From positions 9,601 through 73,600 of the forward strand of contig NZ_VWMY01000007.1 in NCBI RefSeq assembly GCF_008905045.1: 64,000 nt of DNA, written 5' to 3'. This DNA comes from Streptomyces albicerus. Lineage in GTDB: Bacteria > Actinomycetota > Actinomycetes > Streptomycetales > Streptomycetaceae. The notes under the pieces are model-generated. The model saw only the letters and a list, made by a program, of their open reading frames with translations. It did not search any database and had not been told where the DNA came from. The position numbers and the translations under genes are program-made. This document shows positions 34,454 to 42,220 of the stretch, one piece after another. The number at the start of each line of letters is the position of its first letter. Position 1 is the first letter of the stretch.

Positions 34454-34544
34454 CCGACATTCCGCATTCCGCGCACACGCATCCCGGCGTGTGCGCGTTC
34501 CTGAAGCTGCAAGGCTTACGAGGCTTACAAGGCAGGGAAAAGCT

Positions 34545-35300
34545 ATGCGACAGGTCACCCGCAAAGGCCTGATGACGGTGGCGGCCGCGACGGGCGTTCT
34601 GGCCGCCACCGGCGGTTACGCGCACGCCGACTCGGGGGCGCACGGCACCGCCTCGGACTCCCCGGGCGTGCTCTCGGGGAACTCGGTACAGGCGCCGGTG
34701 CACGTACCGGTGAACGTCTGCGGCAACACCGTGAACGTGGTCGGGCTGCTCAACCCGGCGGAGGGCAACAGCTGCGCCAACGAGGGCGGCGGCTCCGGTC
34801 ACCACGAGTCCGACGGCGGCGGTTCGCAGGCCGGGGGGCACACCAGTGACTCACCCGGCGTGGGCTCCGGCAACCACGTGCAGATTCCGGTGGATGTGCC
34901 GGTGAACGTCTGCGGCAACAGCGTCTCCGTCGGCGGTGTCGGGAACGCGGCCACGGGCAATGACTGCGAGAACACCGGGGACGGGCACGGGACGACGCCT
35001 CCCGGGCACGGGGAGAACCCTCCCGGCGAGCCCGGTCAGCCGGGCAACCCCGAGGAGCCGGGGGAGCCTGGTGAGCCGGGCAGTCCCGGTGAGCCCGGTC
35101 AGCCGCCGTCCGCCGGAGACGAGGACCCGGGTGCCTCGAACCCGAACCACCCCGGCACCCAGGTCGTCACCCAGCCCAAGGGCTCCGCGCAGCTCGCGCA
35201 GACCGGCAGTGACCTGCCGCTCGGTGTCGCGCTGCCGGTGGGTGCGGGCGCACTGCTGGTCGGCGCCGTGCTCTACCGCAAGGCACGCGCCTCGGCGTGA
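34545..35300 (+). CDS. chpC: Long chaplin with two chaplin domains and sortase signal (ChpC-like)
   Basis: 251 aa from ATG 34545 (upstream AGGGAA). A signal peptide (about 1-28) is followed by chaplin domain 1 (SPGVLSGNSVQAPVHVPVNV, CGNTVNVVGLLNP), a Gly/Ser/His linker, and chaplin domain 2 (SPGVGSGNHVQIPVDVPVNV, CGNSVSVGGVGNAATGN). Next comes a collagen-like Pro-Gly-Glu spacer (EPGEPGEPGSPGEPG, about 170-195), then LAQTG, a hydrophobic helix and a basic tail. LAxTG is the class E sortase motif of Streptomyces, so the protein is covalently anchored to peptidoglycan and may seed fibrils of short chaplins. The domain count and the neighbour fit ChpC. Confidence 0.93.
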   Translation: MRQVTRKGLMTVAAATGVLAATGGYAHADSGAHGTASDSPGVLSGNSVQAPVHVPVNVCGNTVNVVGLLNPAEGNSCANEGGGSGHHESDGGGSQAGGHTSDSPGVGSGNHVQIPVDVPVNVCGNSVSVGGVGNAATGNDCENTGDGHGTTPPGHGENPPGEPGQPGNPEEPGEPGEPGSPGEPGQPPSAGDEDPGASNPNHPGTQVVTQPKGSAQLAQTGSDLPLGVALPVGAGALLVGAVLYRKARASA

Positions 35301-35382
35301 CCCCACACCATGACGCCATAAACGGTGTCATGGCACAACAAAGACCCCCAGGGGCAGATGAACACGTCCCCACGGCAGGTCG

Positions 35383-35420
35383 AACGGAGCGGGCCCCGCG
35401 AGTGCGGGGCCCGCTCCGTT
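35383..35420. terminator. Bidirectional 17-bp stem-loop between chpC and DUF5703 genes
   Basis: aacggagcgggccccgc (35383-35399) pairs perfectly with 35404-35420 around the loop gagt. It sits between convergent genes and has AA/TT at the stem base in both orientations, so it can terminate both. Confidence 0.8.
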
Positions 35421-35434
35421 TCAGCCGTCCCGCG

Positions 35435-35623
35435 TCACCACGTGGCACGCACCTGGCGGATGATCCGTCGGCGCAACCGCACTCGGCGGCTGCCGTCGGG
35501 GTGCAGGCTGAGGCGGTCCAACTCCCAGTGTCCGTACTCCGCATGGTCCGTCAGCAGGCGTGTCGTTTCCTTGCGGGAGACCCCGCGCGGTACGTACACG
35601 TCGACAAATTCGTATTCCGGCAT
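35435..35623 (-). CDS. DUF5703 family small protein
   Basis: 62 aa, starting MPEYEFVDVYVPRGVSRKE and ending in a very basic stretch (RRVRLRRRIIRQVRATW). This small protein is strongly conserved in Streptomyces and known as DUF5703. The N-terminal half looks like a compact beta/alpha fold (YVPRGVSRKETTRLLTDHAEY). No function has been assigned; the basic C-terminus suggests nucleic acid or membrane-surface binding, which is inference. It is divergent from the gene at 35671 with only 47 bp between starts, so promoters must overlap. Confidence 0.85.
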   Translation of the reverse strand: MPEYEFVDVYVPRGVSRKETTRLLTDHAEYGHWELDRLSLHPDGSRRVRLRRRIIRQVRATW

Positions 35624-35670
35624 CGCATCTATTGTGCGTGTGGAGGCCGTGTACGGATAGCGTCTGCACT

Positions 35671-36399
35671 ATGTCTGATGCTGCGCAGCCCACCGCTGCC
35701 GAGGTACGCGCCGCCGCCGAGGCGGTCAAGGCTGCGCTCGACCGCCACCTGGCGGCGGTCGAGCGCAGGTCGGGTGAGGACGATCCGGCCGTCTACGAGG
35801 CGTTCAACGAGCTGGCCGCGGCCGCCGAGGAGTACGACGAGCTTCTCTACGACCGCTATGACGAGGTCACTCCCTTCGAGATTCCCGGCACGGAAGAGGC
35901 CCTGCCGCCGTACACCGGGCCCGAGGAGCCCAATGCCCTGAGCGTGCTGATCCGCCGGGACTACGCGGTGGTGGAGCCGCAGCGGCTGCTGGCGCAGGCC
36001 CAGCGGGTGGAGGCCGTGGAGGAGTCCGGGGCCACCACCGCGGGCTTCGACGCGGCGTCCGGCACCGTGCACGGGGCGCTGGGCGTCCTCTTCGGCGAGT
36101 TCGAGCCCGACGAGATCGCCTCCCGGCACAAGGAGTTCGGCCTGGAGGAGGGCGACTCCACGCTGTGGGTCACCGCCTCGGACGAACCGGCCGAGCCCGG
36201 TGAGTGGCTGGAGGCCCCGTTCGAGCAGGCCGATCCCCATCAGGTGGTGTGCCGCTTCGACGTCAGCGCCGTCTTCGACGACGAGACCGAGGACGATCTC
36301 GACGACGTGGCGGACGAGCCGGACGATGACGCCGCGCCGGGTCTGCGCGGCGCGCTCGACGAGGACGAGGACCTGGAGCCGCTGGACGCGGATCGCTGA
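35671..36399 (+). CDS. Acidic conserved hypothetical protein
   Basis: 242 aa from ATG 35671. Very acidic, above all in the last 40 residues (runs of Asp/Glu, ending LDEDEDLEPLDADR). The N-terminal 80 residues are a predicted helical hairpin (AAEAVKAALDRHLAAVERR, VYEAFNELAAAAEEYDELLY). The middle holds NALSVLIRRDYAVVEPQRLL and GALGVLFGEFEPDEI. I do not recognise a characterised family. A gene of this kind next to the chaplin/DUF5703 block is, from memory, conserved in Streptomyces. No signal peptide or membrane segment. Confidence 0.8.
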   Translation: MSDAAQPTAAEVRAAAEAVKAALDRHLAAVERRSGEDDPAVYEAFNELAAAAEEYDELLYDRYDEVTPFEIPGTEEALPPYTGPEEPNALSVLIRRDYAVVEPQRLLAQAQRVEAVEESGATTAGFDAASGTVHGALGVLFGEFEPDEIASRHKEFGLEEGDSTLWVTASDEPAEPGEWLEAPFEQADPHQVVCRFDVSAVFDDETEDDLDDVADEPDDDAAPGLRGALDEDEDLEPLDADR

Positions 36400-36415
36400 G
36401 GTCCGCCGGTTCGTA

Positions 36416-36457
36416 CGGTGGCGGTCACGGGGCGGGTCAGCCCGGTGACCGCCACCG
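36416..36457. terminator. 13-bp stem-loop between convergent genes
   Basis: cggtggcggtcac (36416-36428) pairs perfectly with gtgaccgccaccg (36445-36457), with a 16-nt loop. It follows the stop of the acidic protein by 16 bp and serves either direction. Confidence 0.65.
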
Positions 36458-36463
36458 GTGCGT

Positions 36464-36483
36464 CCGGGGCCCTGAGGCCCCGG
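36464..36483. terminator. Second stem-loop upstream of the RecD2-like gene's stop
   Basis: ccggggcc (36464-36471), loop ctga, ggccccgg (36476-36483). It lies 13 bp beyond the stop of the minus-strand gene, so it is probably that gene's own terminator. Confidence 0.55.
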
Positions 36484-36496
36484 TCCGCGGCGGGAC

Positions 36497-38947
36497 TCAG
36501 CCGGCCGCCGGAACCTGGGCCTTGAGCAGGGCCGGCAGGCGGGTCGTACGGGGCTTCGCGGCGACCTCCGCCACCGCGCGCGGCAGCGCCTGCTCCACGC
36601 CGTGGACCACGGAGAGGTGCTGCTCGGCGCGGCCGAAGGCCGTGTAGATCCAGGGCCTGGAGAGCGCCTGGGCGGCGTCGCCGGGGAGGACCACGACCGC
36701 GGCGGGCCAGCGGATGCCGACCGCCTGGTGCGCGGTGAGCGCCCAGCCGTGCCGCACGGTCTGCTCCACCCGCTCCTTCGGTACGACGACGGGGACGCCC
36801 GCACACTCCAGGTGCAGCCCGTCGGTGTCGGCCTTCACCACGCGGCCCGGGACCGCACGGCCCGGCGCGGGGGAGTACGCGATCCGGTCGCCCGGGTCGA
36901 AGCCGCCGAAGCGGCCCGGGCCGGGGTTGAGCCGCTCCTTCAGCGCGGCGTTGAGCACACGCGTGCCCGCCGCTCCGCCGTGGCCCGGAGTGATCACCTG
37001 GGTCTGCTCGGCCGGGATGCCGATCGCCCGCGGCACCGAGTCCGCGACGAGCTGCACGGTGCGATGGACGGCCTCTCCGGCGTCGCGGACCGGGACGATC
37101 ACGACTTCCTTGCCCGGGGCGGCGACCTGGTTCAGCTCGCCGACGCCGATGCCCGAGACCAGCTCGCCCACGGGTCCGGGGTCCGGGGTCCGCGAGACGA
37201 TCTGCGGGCACACCCGCGCGGCGAGCAGATCCGCGAAGACCCGCCCGGGTCCCGCCGACCACAGCACACCGGGGTCCCCGCTCAGCACGAGCCGGGCTCC
37301 GTCGGGCAGCGACTCGGCCAGCATCGCCGCGCTCTCGACGTCGAGCTGCGGTGCGTCGAGCACGACCAGGAGGTCGGTCTCGAGCATCCCGTCCGCGTCG
37401 CGCCCCGGGCCTTCGGTCCCGGAGAGCAGTCCGGCGACGGTGGTCACGGCTTCGTGGGTCCCGGCCGGGCTGCCGTGCGGCTCGCCCGGTGCACCTGGTG
37501 CACCCCCGCCGCCTTCCGCGCCGGGGCCGGGTGCCGACGGATCCGTACCCGTGGCCGCGCCCCGCGCACCCTCCGCGGCGGCGAGCAGCGCGCTGAAGCG
37601 GCGGCGGCCGTCCGGGCTGTGGGCGGCCGCGCACACCCGCAGGCCCAGGGCCCGGGCGGCAGCCACCAAGGCCGCCGGTTCGGCGCGGGACGCCTCGCCG
37701 CCGGTGTGCAGGACGAGGCCGTGGCCCGCGACGGCGCGGATCAGCTCGGCGGCGGAGCCGGTCGCGGCCGTCTCCCAGTCCGCGGCCGAACGGTCCTCCT
37801 TGGGCAGCGAGTTGACCACCCGGGCGAGCCCGTCGGCGAGGCTCTCCTCAGCGAGCGCGTACCGCTCCAGGCCGATGAGGACGCGGACCGGGACCTCCTG
37901 CTCGCCCTCCTCGCTCTCGTCTCCTTCCTCGGACTGCCGGGGGGCCGGGGACGCGCCCGGCTCGTCCAGCGCGTCCTGGAAGACCAGGGCGTCGCCCTCG
38001 GCGAGGGTGCTCTGCACGGCGGCGTCCGGGTCGGGCACCGAGCGCTGCGCGAGCGCCGCGTGGAGCGCCGGGGCCTCCAGGGCGGTGTGCCCGGCGAGAG
38101 CCGCCTGCTCCAGGAGCCATACGGTGACCGCACGGCCCCGCCGCTCGTCGTCCGGCCCGCACTCCGCGCCGAGCAGCGCCCGGGCGAACCCGTCGGCCTG
38201 CTCGGGCCGCACCCCCGTCACGCGCAGCAGCTGCCAGGGATCCTCGCGGAGCAGCAGGTCCGCTCCCTCGCCGAGAACCGCGGCGACCTGCGGCGCGAGC
38301 GCGTCGGGAGCACCGCCCTCGACGAGCACGGCCCGTACGGCGTCGGCGGCCTCGGACGCCACCGGCGCCGGGGCGCCGGCGGGCACGGACTGCGGGCGGC
38401 GCGCCGGCTCGGGCGCGGGCCTGCGCGGTGCGGGCTCCGGCTCGCTGAAGACGCTCGTCGGGGGCTTCTCCCCGCTCTCCACGGCCCGTACGGCCGCGAG
38501 CAGATCGGCTGCCTTGCCGCTCAGCCTCGCCCCGGCCTGGACCGGCCCCGCCTTCTCGGCCTTCCGCTGCTCGATCCGCTCGCGCAGCTCGCGCTGCGCG
38601 GCCAACTCGGCCTCGGCCTCGGACAACTGACTTGCGTCTTCACCGGCCGCGGCACCTTCGGTGGTGCTGCCGTCCGCGCCTTCACCGCTGCCCGTGCCGC
38701 CCCCGGCCGCGCCTGCTTCCGCCGAGCCGCTCACACCACCCGTCTCGTCGCGGCCGACCTCGTCGCCCACGCCGACGTCCTCACTGGAACCGGGCTCGCC
38801 GCCCTCGGCGGCCTCGTCGCCGGGCTCGGCAGGGGCGCGGCTCCCGTCCCCGGCCTCCTCGACGGTCTCGCCCTCGGCCCCGGGCCCTTCGGGCGACGGG
38901 CCGGCCCCCGGCTCGGCTTCCTCCGCGGCAGCGGGATCCGTGGTCAC
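36497..38947 (-). CDS. RecD2-like helix-hairpin-helix/SF1 helicase homologue with degenerate ATPase motifs
   Basis: 816 aa from GTG 38947, overlapping the aldo/keto reductase stop. An acidic low-complexity N-terminus (1 to about 165) precedes a helical region resembling the RecD2 N-terminal (HhH) part (LLLREDPWQLLRVTGVRPEQADGFA). The helicase core is recognisable but altered. The Walker A position (about residue 410) reads LVLHTGGEASRAEP with no GKT/S. Motif II reads LVVLDAPQLD instead of DEASM. Motif III is kept as LVLSGDPGVLWSAGPGRVF. The C-terminal UvrD_C_2-like end has LTAHQAVGIRWPAAVVVLP and YTAFGRAEQHLSVV. I infer a pseudo-helicase that has lost ATP hydrolysis, possibly a DNA-binding scaffold. 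Reading frame and codon bias are intact throughout, so it is not a decayed gene. Confidence 0.8.
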   Translation of the reverse strand: MTTDPAAAEEAEPGAGPSPEGPGAEGETVEEAGDGSRAPAEPGDEAAEGGEPGSSEDVGVGDEVGRDETGGVSGSAEAGAAGGGTGSGEGADGSTTEGAAAGEDASQLSEAEAELAAQRELRERIEQRKAEKAGPVQAGARLSGKAADLLAAVRAVESGEKPPTSVFSEPEPAPRRPAPEPARRPQSVPAGAPAPVASEAADAVRAVLVEGGAPDALAPQVAAVLGEGADLLLREDPWQLLRVTGVRPEQADGFARALLGAECGPDDERRGRAVTVWLLEQAALAGHTALEAPALHAALAQRSVPDPDAAVQSTLAEGDALVFQDALDEPGASPAPRQSEEGDESEEGEQEVPVRVLIGLERYALAEESLADGLARVVNSLPKEDRSAADWETAATGSAAELIRAVAGHGLVLHTGGEASRAEPAALVAAARALGLRVCAAAHSPDGRRRFSALLAAAEGARGAATGTDPSAPGPGAEGGGGAPGAPGEPHGSPAGTHEAVTTVAGLLSGTEGPGRDADGMLETDLLVVLDAPQLDVESAAMLAESLPDGARLVLSGDPGVLWSAGPGRVFADLLAARVCPQIVSRTPDPGPVGELVSGIGVGELNQVAAPGKEVVIVPVRDAGEAVHRTVQLVADSVPRAIGIPAEQTQVITPGHGGAAGTRVLNAALKERLNPGPGRFGGFDPGDRIAYSPAPGRAVPGRVVKADTDGLHLECAGVPVVVPKERVEQTVRHGWALTAHQAVGIRWPAAVVVLPGDAAQALSRPWIYTAFGRAEQHLSVVHGVEQALPRAVAEVAAKPRTTRLPALLKAQVPAAG

Positions 38948-39927
38948 AGCGTGCTCCAGTCGTGATCGGGATAGTGGTGCACGGGCGCCGACACGTCGTC
39001 GAGCGCTCGGCAGATCTCGTCAGGAAGACTAAGGGTCTCCACTGACAACGCGGCCGTGAGCTGCGGCGCGTTGCGCGCGCCCACGATGGGCGCGGCGACG
39101 CCGGGCCGGTCGCGGACCCAGGCGAGGGCCACCTGGAGCGGGGTCACCGCGAGGCCGTCCGCGGCGGTCGCGACCGCGTCCACGATGCCGCTCGCCGCGT
39201 CGTCCAGGTACGGCGCGACGAAGGGCGCCATATGCTCCGACGCGCCCCGCGAGTCCGAGGGCGTCGCGTGCCGGTACTTGCCCGTCAGCACGCCCCGGCC
39301 CAGTGGCGAGGACGGGAGCAGGCCGATGCCGAGGTCCAGCGCCGCCGGCAGCACCTCGCGCTCGACGCCGCGCTGCAGCAGGGAGTACTCCATCTGCGTA
39401 CTGGACAGCCGCGTCCGTATACCGGGCGCGGCGAGCTGCCAGGTCGCCGCCTTCGCGAGCTGCCAGCCGCAGAAGTTGGACACCCCGGCATAGCGCGCGC
39501 GGCCGCTGCTGACCGCGAGGTCCAGGGCCTGGAGGGTCTCCTCCAGCGGGGAGTCGGGGTCGAAGGCGTGGACCTGCCACAGGTCCACATAGTCCGTGCC
39601 GAGCCGCGCCAGCGAGGCGTCGAGCGCGGAGAGCAGATGGCCCCGCGAACCGTCGAAGCGGCGGTCGGGGTCCGGCACACTGCCCGCCTTGGTCGAGATC
39701 ACCAGGTCCCGGCGCGGCACCAGCCCCTCCATGAGCTGTCCGAGCAGATACTCGGCCTCCCCGTCCCCGTACACATCGGCCGTGTCCACGAGGGTCCCGC
39801 CCGCCTCCCAGAACACCTTCAACAGGTCCGCGGCGTCGTGCTCGTCGGTGTCCCGGCCCCACGTGAGGGTGCCGAGTCCGATCCGGGACACGCGCAGGCC
39901 GGTACGGCCGAGATGCCTCTGCTCCAT
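38944..39927 (-). CDS. Aldo/keto reductase
   Basis: 327 aa from ATG 39927. Typical AKR features in order: LRVSRIGLGTLTWG, the catalytic Asp/Tyr segment LVDTADVYGDGEAEYLLG, the catalytic Lys in LVISTKAG, and the His in DLWQVHAFDP. The NADPH-binding C-terminal loop contains IVGARNAPQL. It reduces aldehydes or ketones with NADPH in the cytosol; the substrate is unknown. It is followed by the RecD2-like gene with a 4-bp overlap, and starts divergently from the F420-type oxidoreductase gene across a 152-bp promoter region. Confidence 0.92.
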   Translation of the reverse strand: MEQRHLGRTGLRVSRIGLGTLTWGRDTDEHDAADLLKVFWEAGGTLVDTADVYGDGEAEYLLGQLMEGLVPRRDLVISTKAGSVPDPDRRFDGSRGHLLSALDASLARLGTDYVDLWQVHAFDPDSPLEETLQALDLAVSSGRARYAGVSNFCGWQLAKAATWQLAAPGIRTRLSSTQMEYSLLQRGVEREVLPAALDLGIGLLPSSPLGRGVLTGKYRHATPSDSRGASEHMAPFVAPYLDDAASGIVDAVATAADGLAVTPLQVALAWVRDRPGVAAPIVGARNAPQLTAALSVETLSLPDEICRALDDVSAPVHHYPDHDWSTL

Positions 39928-40053
39928 GTGGGCTGAGATTACTGGCCAGAAGTCGGTGTGTGGGGGGCCCTGTGGACAACCGGGATCACATGATCCCGAA
40001 CCCCGTCCCTGCCGCTCGGCCCACCAGCGCGCTAGGGTGCCGCACAAGGGACG

Positions 40054-40067
40054 TTACTGATCAGTAA
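40054..40067. promoter_or_regulatory. Perfect 14-bp palindrome TTACTGATCAGTAA, operator candidate
   Basis: The sequence is a perfect dyad and is A/T-rich against a very G/C-rich background. It ends 12 bp before the ATG of the oxidoreductase gene, abutting its AAGGGGAA ribosome-binding site. Dyads of the form TNACN...NGTNA are typical of TetR-family repressors. It lies in the divergent region shared with the aldo/keto reductase gene and could control either gene or both. Confidence 0.5.
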
Positions 40068-40079
40068 GGGGAATCGGCC

Positions 40080-41135
40080 ATGCAGCTCGGGATCAACCTC
40101 GGCTACTGGGGCGCCGGAATGGACGCGGACAATCTCGCCGTGGCCAAGGAGGCCGACCGCCTGGGCTACGCGGTCTGCTGGGCCGCCGAGGCGTACGGCT
40201 CGGACGCGGCCACCGTACTGACCTGGGTCGCCGCCCAGACCGAGCGCATCGACGTCGGCTCGGCCATCTTCCAGATCCCGGCCCGCCAGCCCGCGATGAC
40301 CGCGATGACCGCGGCCACGCTCGACTCGCTGTCCGGCGGCCGTTTCCGCCTCGGCCTCGGCGTCTCCGGTCCGCAGGTCTCCGAAGGCTGGTACGGCGTC
40401 AAGTTCGACAAGCCGCTGGCCCGCACGCGTGAGTACGTCGAGATCGTACGGAAGGCCATGACGCGCGAGCGTCTGTCGTACGAGGGCGAGCACTGGACGC
40501 TGCCGCTGCCCGGAGGACCGGGCAAGCCGATCAAGCTGACCGTGCACCCGGAGCGCGAGCACATCCCGCTCTACATCGCCGCGATCGGCCCGAAGAACCT
40601 GGAGCAGACCGGCGAGATCGCCGACGGCGCCCTGCTGATCTTCCCGTCCGCCGACCACCTCGAGGACACCGCGATCAAGCACCTGCGTGCGGGCCGCGAG
40701 AAGGCCGGCCTGACCATGGACGGCTTCGACGTCTGTCCGACCCTGCCCCTGGCACTCGGTGAGGACAAGGACGTGCCGGCCCTGGCCGACATGTTCCGCC
40801 CCTACACCGCGCTCTACGTGGGCGGCATGGGCAGCCGCAAGCAGAACTTCTACAACCAGCTCGCCCAGCGCATGGGCTACGAGAAGGAGGCCGCCGAGAT
40901 CCAGGACAAGTACCTGGCCGGCGACAAGGAGGGCGCGGCCGCCGCCATTCCGCAGCAGCTCATCGACCAGACCACGCTGCTGGGCTCCGTGGACCGCATC
41001 GCGGACCGGATGAAGGCCTACGCGGCCGCCGGGGTCACCACGCTCACGCTGGCCCCCGCGGGCTTCACGCTGGACGAGCGGATCGCCTCGCTCCGGGCCG
41101 GGTCCGACGCCCTGGAGCGGGCCGGGCTCGCGTAA
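40080..41135 (+). CDS. LLM-class (luciferase-like) F420-dependent oxidoreductase
   Basis: 351 aa. The start LGINLGYWGAGMDADNLAVA and the region TLDSLSGGRFRLGLGVSGPQ, then GWYGVKFDKPLARTREYV, are hallmarks of the F420-binding luciferase-like monooxygenase family found in mycolic-type and filamentous actinobacteria. The TIM-barrel continues to IPLYIAAIGPKNLE and the C-terminal GVTTLTLAPAGFTLDERI. It probably uses coenzyme F420 for redox chemistry on an unknown metabolite. An AAGGGG RBS precedes the ATG. A palindromic operator candidate lies immediately upstream. Confidence 0.9.
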   Translation: MQLGINLGYWGAGMDADNLAVAKEADRLGYAVCWAAEAYGSDAATVLTWVAAQTERIDVGSAIFQIPARQPAMTAMTAATLDSLSGGRFRLGLGVSGPQVSEGWYGVKFDKPLARTREYVEIVRKAMTRERLSYEGEHWTLPLPGGPGKPIKLTVHPEREHIPLYIAAIGPKNLEQTGEIADGALLIFPSADHLEDTAIKHLRAGREKAGLTMDGFDVCPTLPLALGEDKDVPALADMFRPYTALYVGGMGSRKQNFYNQLAQRMGYEKEAAEIQDKYLAGDKEGAAAAIPQQLIDQTTLLGSVDRIADRMKAYAAAGVTTLTLAPAGFTLDERIASLRAGSDALERAGLA

Positions 41136-41167
41136 CACCGGTCAACAGACGGGACGAGAGAGTTCTG

Positions 41168-41209
41168 CGGCCGTGGTGGGGGCTCGGGGGGTCTTCCCCG
41201 CCACGGCCG
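41168..41209 (+). terminator. Terminator of the oxidoreductase gene
   Basis: cggccgtgg-t-gggg (41168-41181) pairs with cccc-g-ccacggccg (41196-41209) through a 14-bp stem containing one T-G pair. It starts 32 bp after the stop codon. The remaining spacer up to the ferritin-like gene (41210-41364) is slightly A/T-richer and presumably holds that gene's promoter; I could not place boxes with confidence. Confidence 0.7.
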
Positions 41210-41364
41210 TCACGGAGAACAACGCGCCACGGCCCGCTCGGTTACGCGCCTCTCATGCCCCTCGCGTCCATCGTTCGGCGGAATTGTCCGACACAGATGT
41301 TGCCGCACCCCTGGCTGCCCATTTGACTCGTTCTTTGCGGAGTCCTGCATGAGAGGTGGCAGTC

Positions 41365-42156
41365 ATGCTTTCGGCCAAGAGTCTTTTCCAGGAGATCATC
41401 GACAACGACGAGTCGTTCCGGCTCTTCTGCTCCATCGCCGCCAGCGGGGAGACACAGGGCGGCTGGGAGAACGCGCGGATCGCGGCCCTCGTCCCGGAGA
41501 GCGAACGCGCGCTCGCACCCAAGATCACCCGGCACGGCGCCGACGAGGACAAGCACGGGCGGATCTTCAACGCCCTCATGAAGAAGCGGGGCCTTACACC
41601 CGTCGAGGTCCCGCCCGAAACCGACTACACGATGCTCCTGGAAAAGCACGGCATCGGCCTCGCGCACGAGAAGCTCAAGCGCGACGAGCCGCTCACCGTG
41701 CAGGACATCGTCACCTACCTCTCCCACAGCAGGGTCACCGAGCAGCGCGCCGTGGACCAGATGGTGATGCTGCGCAAGGACTTCGGGGATCACCCGGAGG
41801 TCGGCAAGGCCGTGCGGATGATCTCGGGTGACGAGGACAACCACCTCGCGTACTGCCACGAGGAGCTGCTGCGCTTCGCATACGCGGGCCACGGCCGGGC
41901 CATCCAGAAGACGCTGCGCGAGTGCGCGCTCGCCGAGGTCCGCATCTACCGGGACGTCAGCCTCGCCGTGATGAGTCACATGGGGCGCATCCTCGGCTGG
42001 CCGAAGCCCAAGGCGGCGGTGCTCGCCGCGGGCATCCACGCCATGTACCTGTACGAGCGCTTCTTCGGCTGGCGGCGGATGGTCTCGCTGACGATGCCGG
42101 AGCGGCGCGACGCCCTGGGCGGGCCGGCGTCGTCGGCGGCACCCGAGTTCGCGTGA
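41365..42156 (+). CDS. Ferritin-like domain protein
   Basis: 263 aa from ATG 41365 (AGAGG 8 nt upstream; GTG 41356 is a 3-codon-longer alternative). Two ExxH motifs, ADEDKHGRIF and GDEDNHLAYC, sit on predicted long helices, together with other acidic residues (ASGETQGGWE; SRVTEQRAVDQ). This is the di-iron four-helix pattern of ferritin-like/rubrerythrin-like proteins. Likely roles are iron handling, peroxide detoxification or an oxygenase reaction; the sequence does not decide. There is no membrane segment. It converges with corA. Confidence 0.85.
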   Translation: MLSAKSLFQEIIDNDESFRLFCSIAASGETQGGWENARIAALVPESERALAPKITRHGADEDKHGRIFNALMKKRGLTPVEVPPETDYTMLLEKHGIGLAHEKLKRDEPLTVQDIVTYLSHSRVTEQRAVDQMVMLRKDFGDHPEVGKAVRMISGDEDNHLAYCHEELLRFAYAGHGRAIQKTLRECALAEVRIYRDVSLAVMSHMGRILGWPKPKAAVLAAGIHAMYLYERFFGWRRMVSLTMPERRDALGGPASSAAPEFA

Positions 42157-42160
42157 TCGT

Positions 42161-42207
42161 GCTCCACGCGCGCGTGCGGCCTCGTACGCGGCACGCGCGC
42201 GTGGAGC
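42161..42207. terminator. 17-bp stem-loop between ferritin-like and corA genes
   Basis: gctccacgcgcgcgtgc (42161-42177) pairs perfectly with gcacgcgcgcgtggagc (42191-42207), with a 13-nt loop. It lies 4 bp after the ferritin-like stop and 13 bp from the corA stop, so it serves both convergent genes. Confidence 0.8.
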
Positions 42208-42220
42208 TCGAAGAGCGCGC

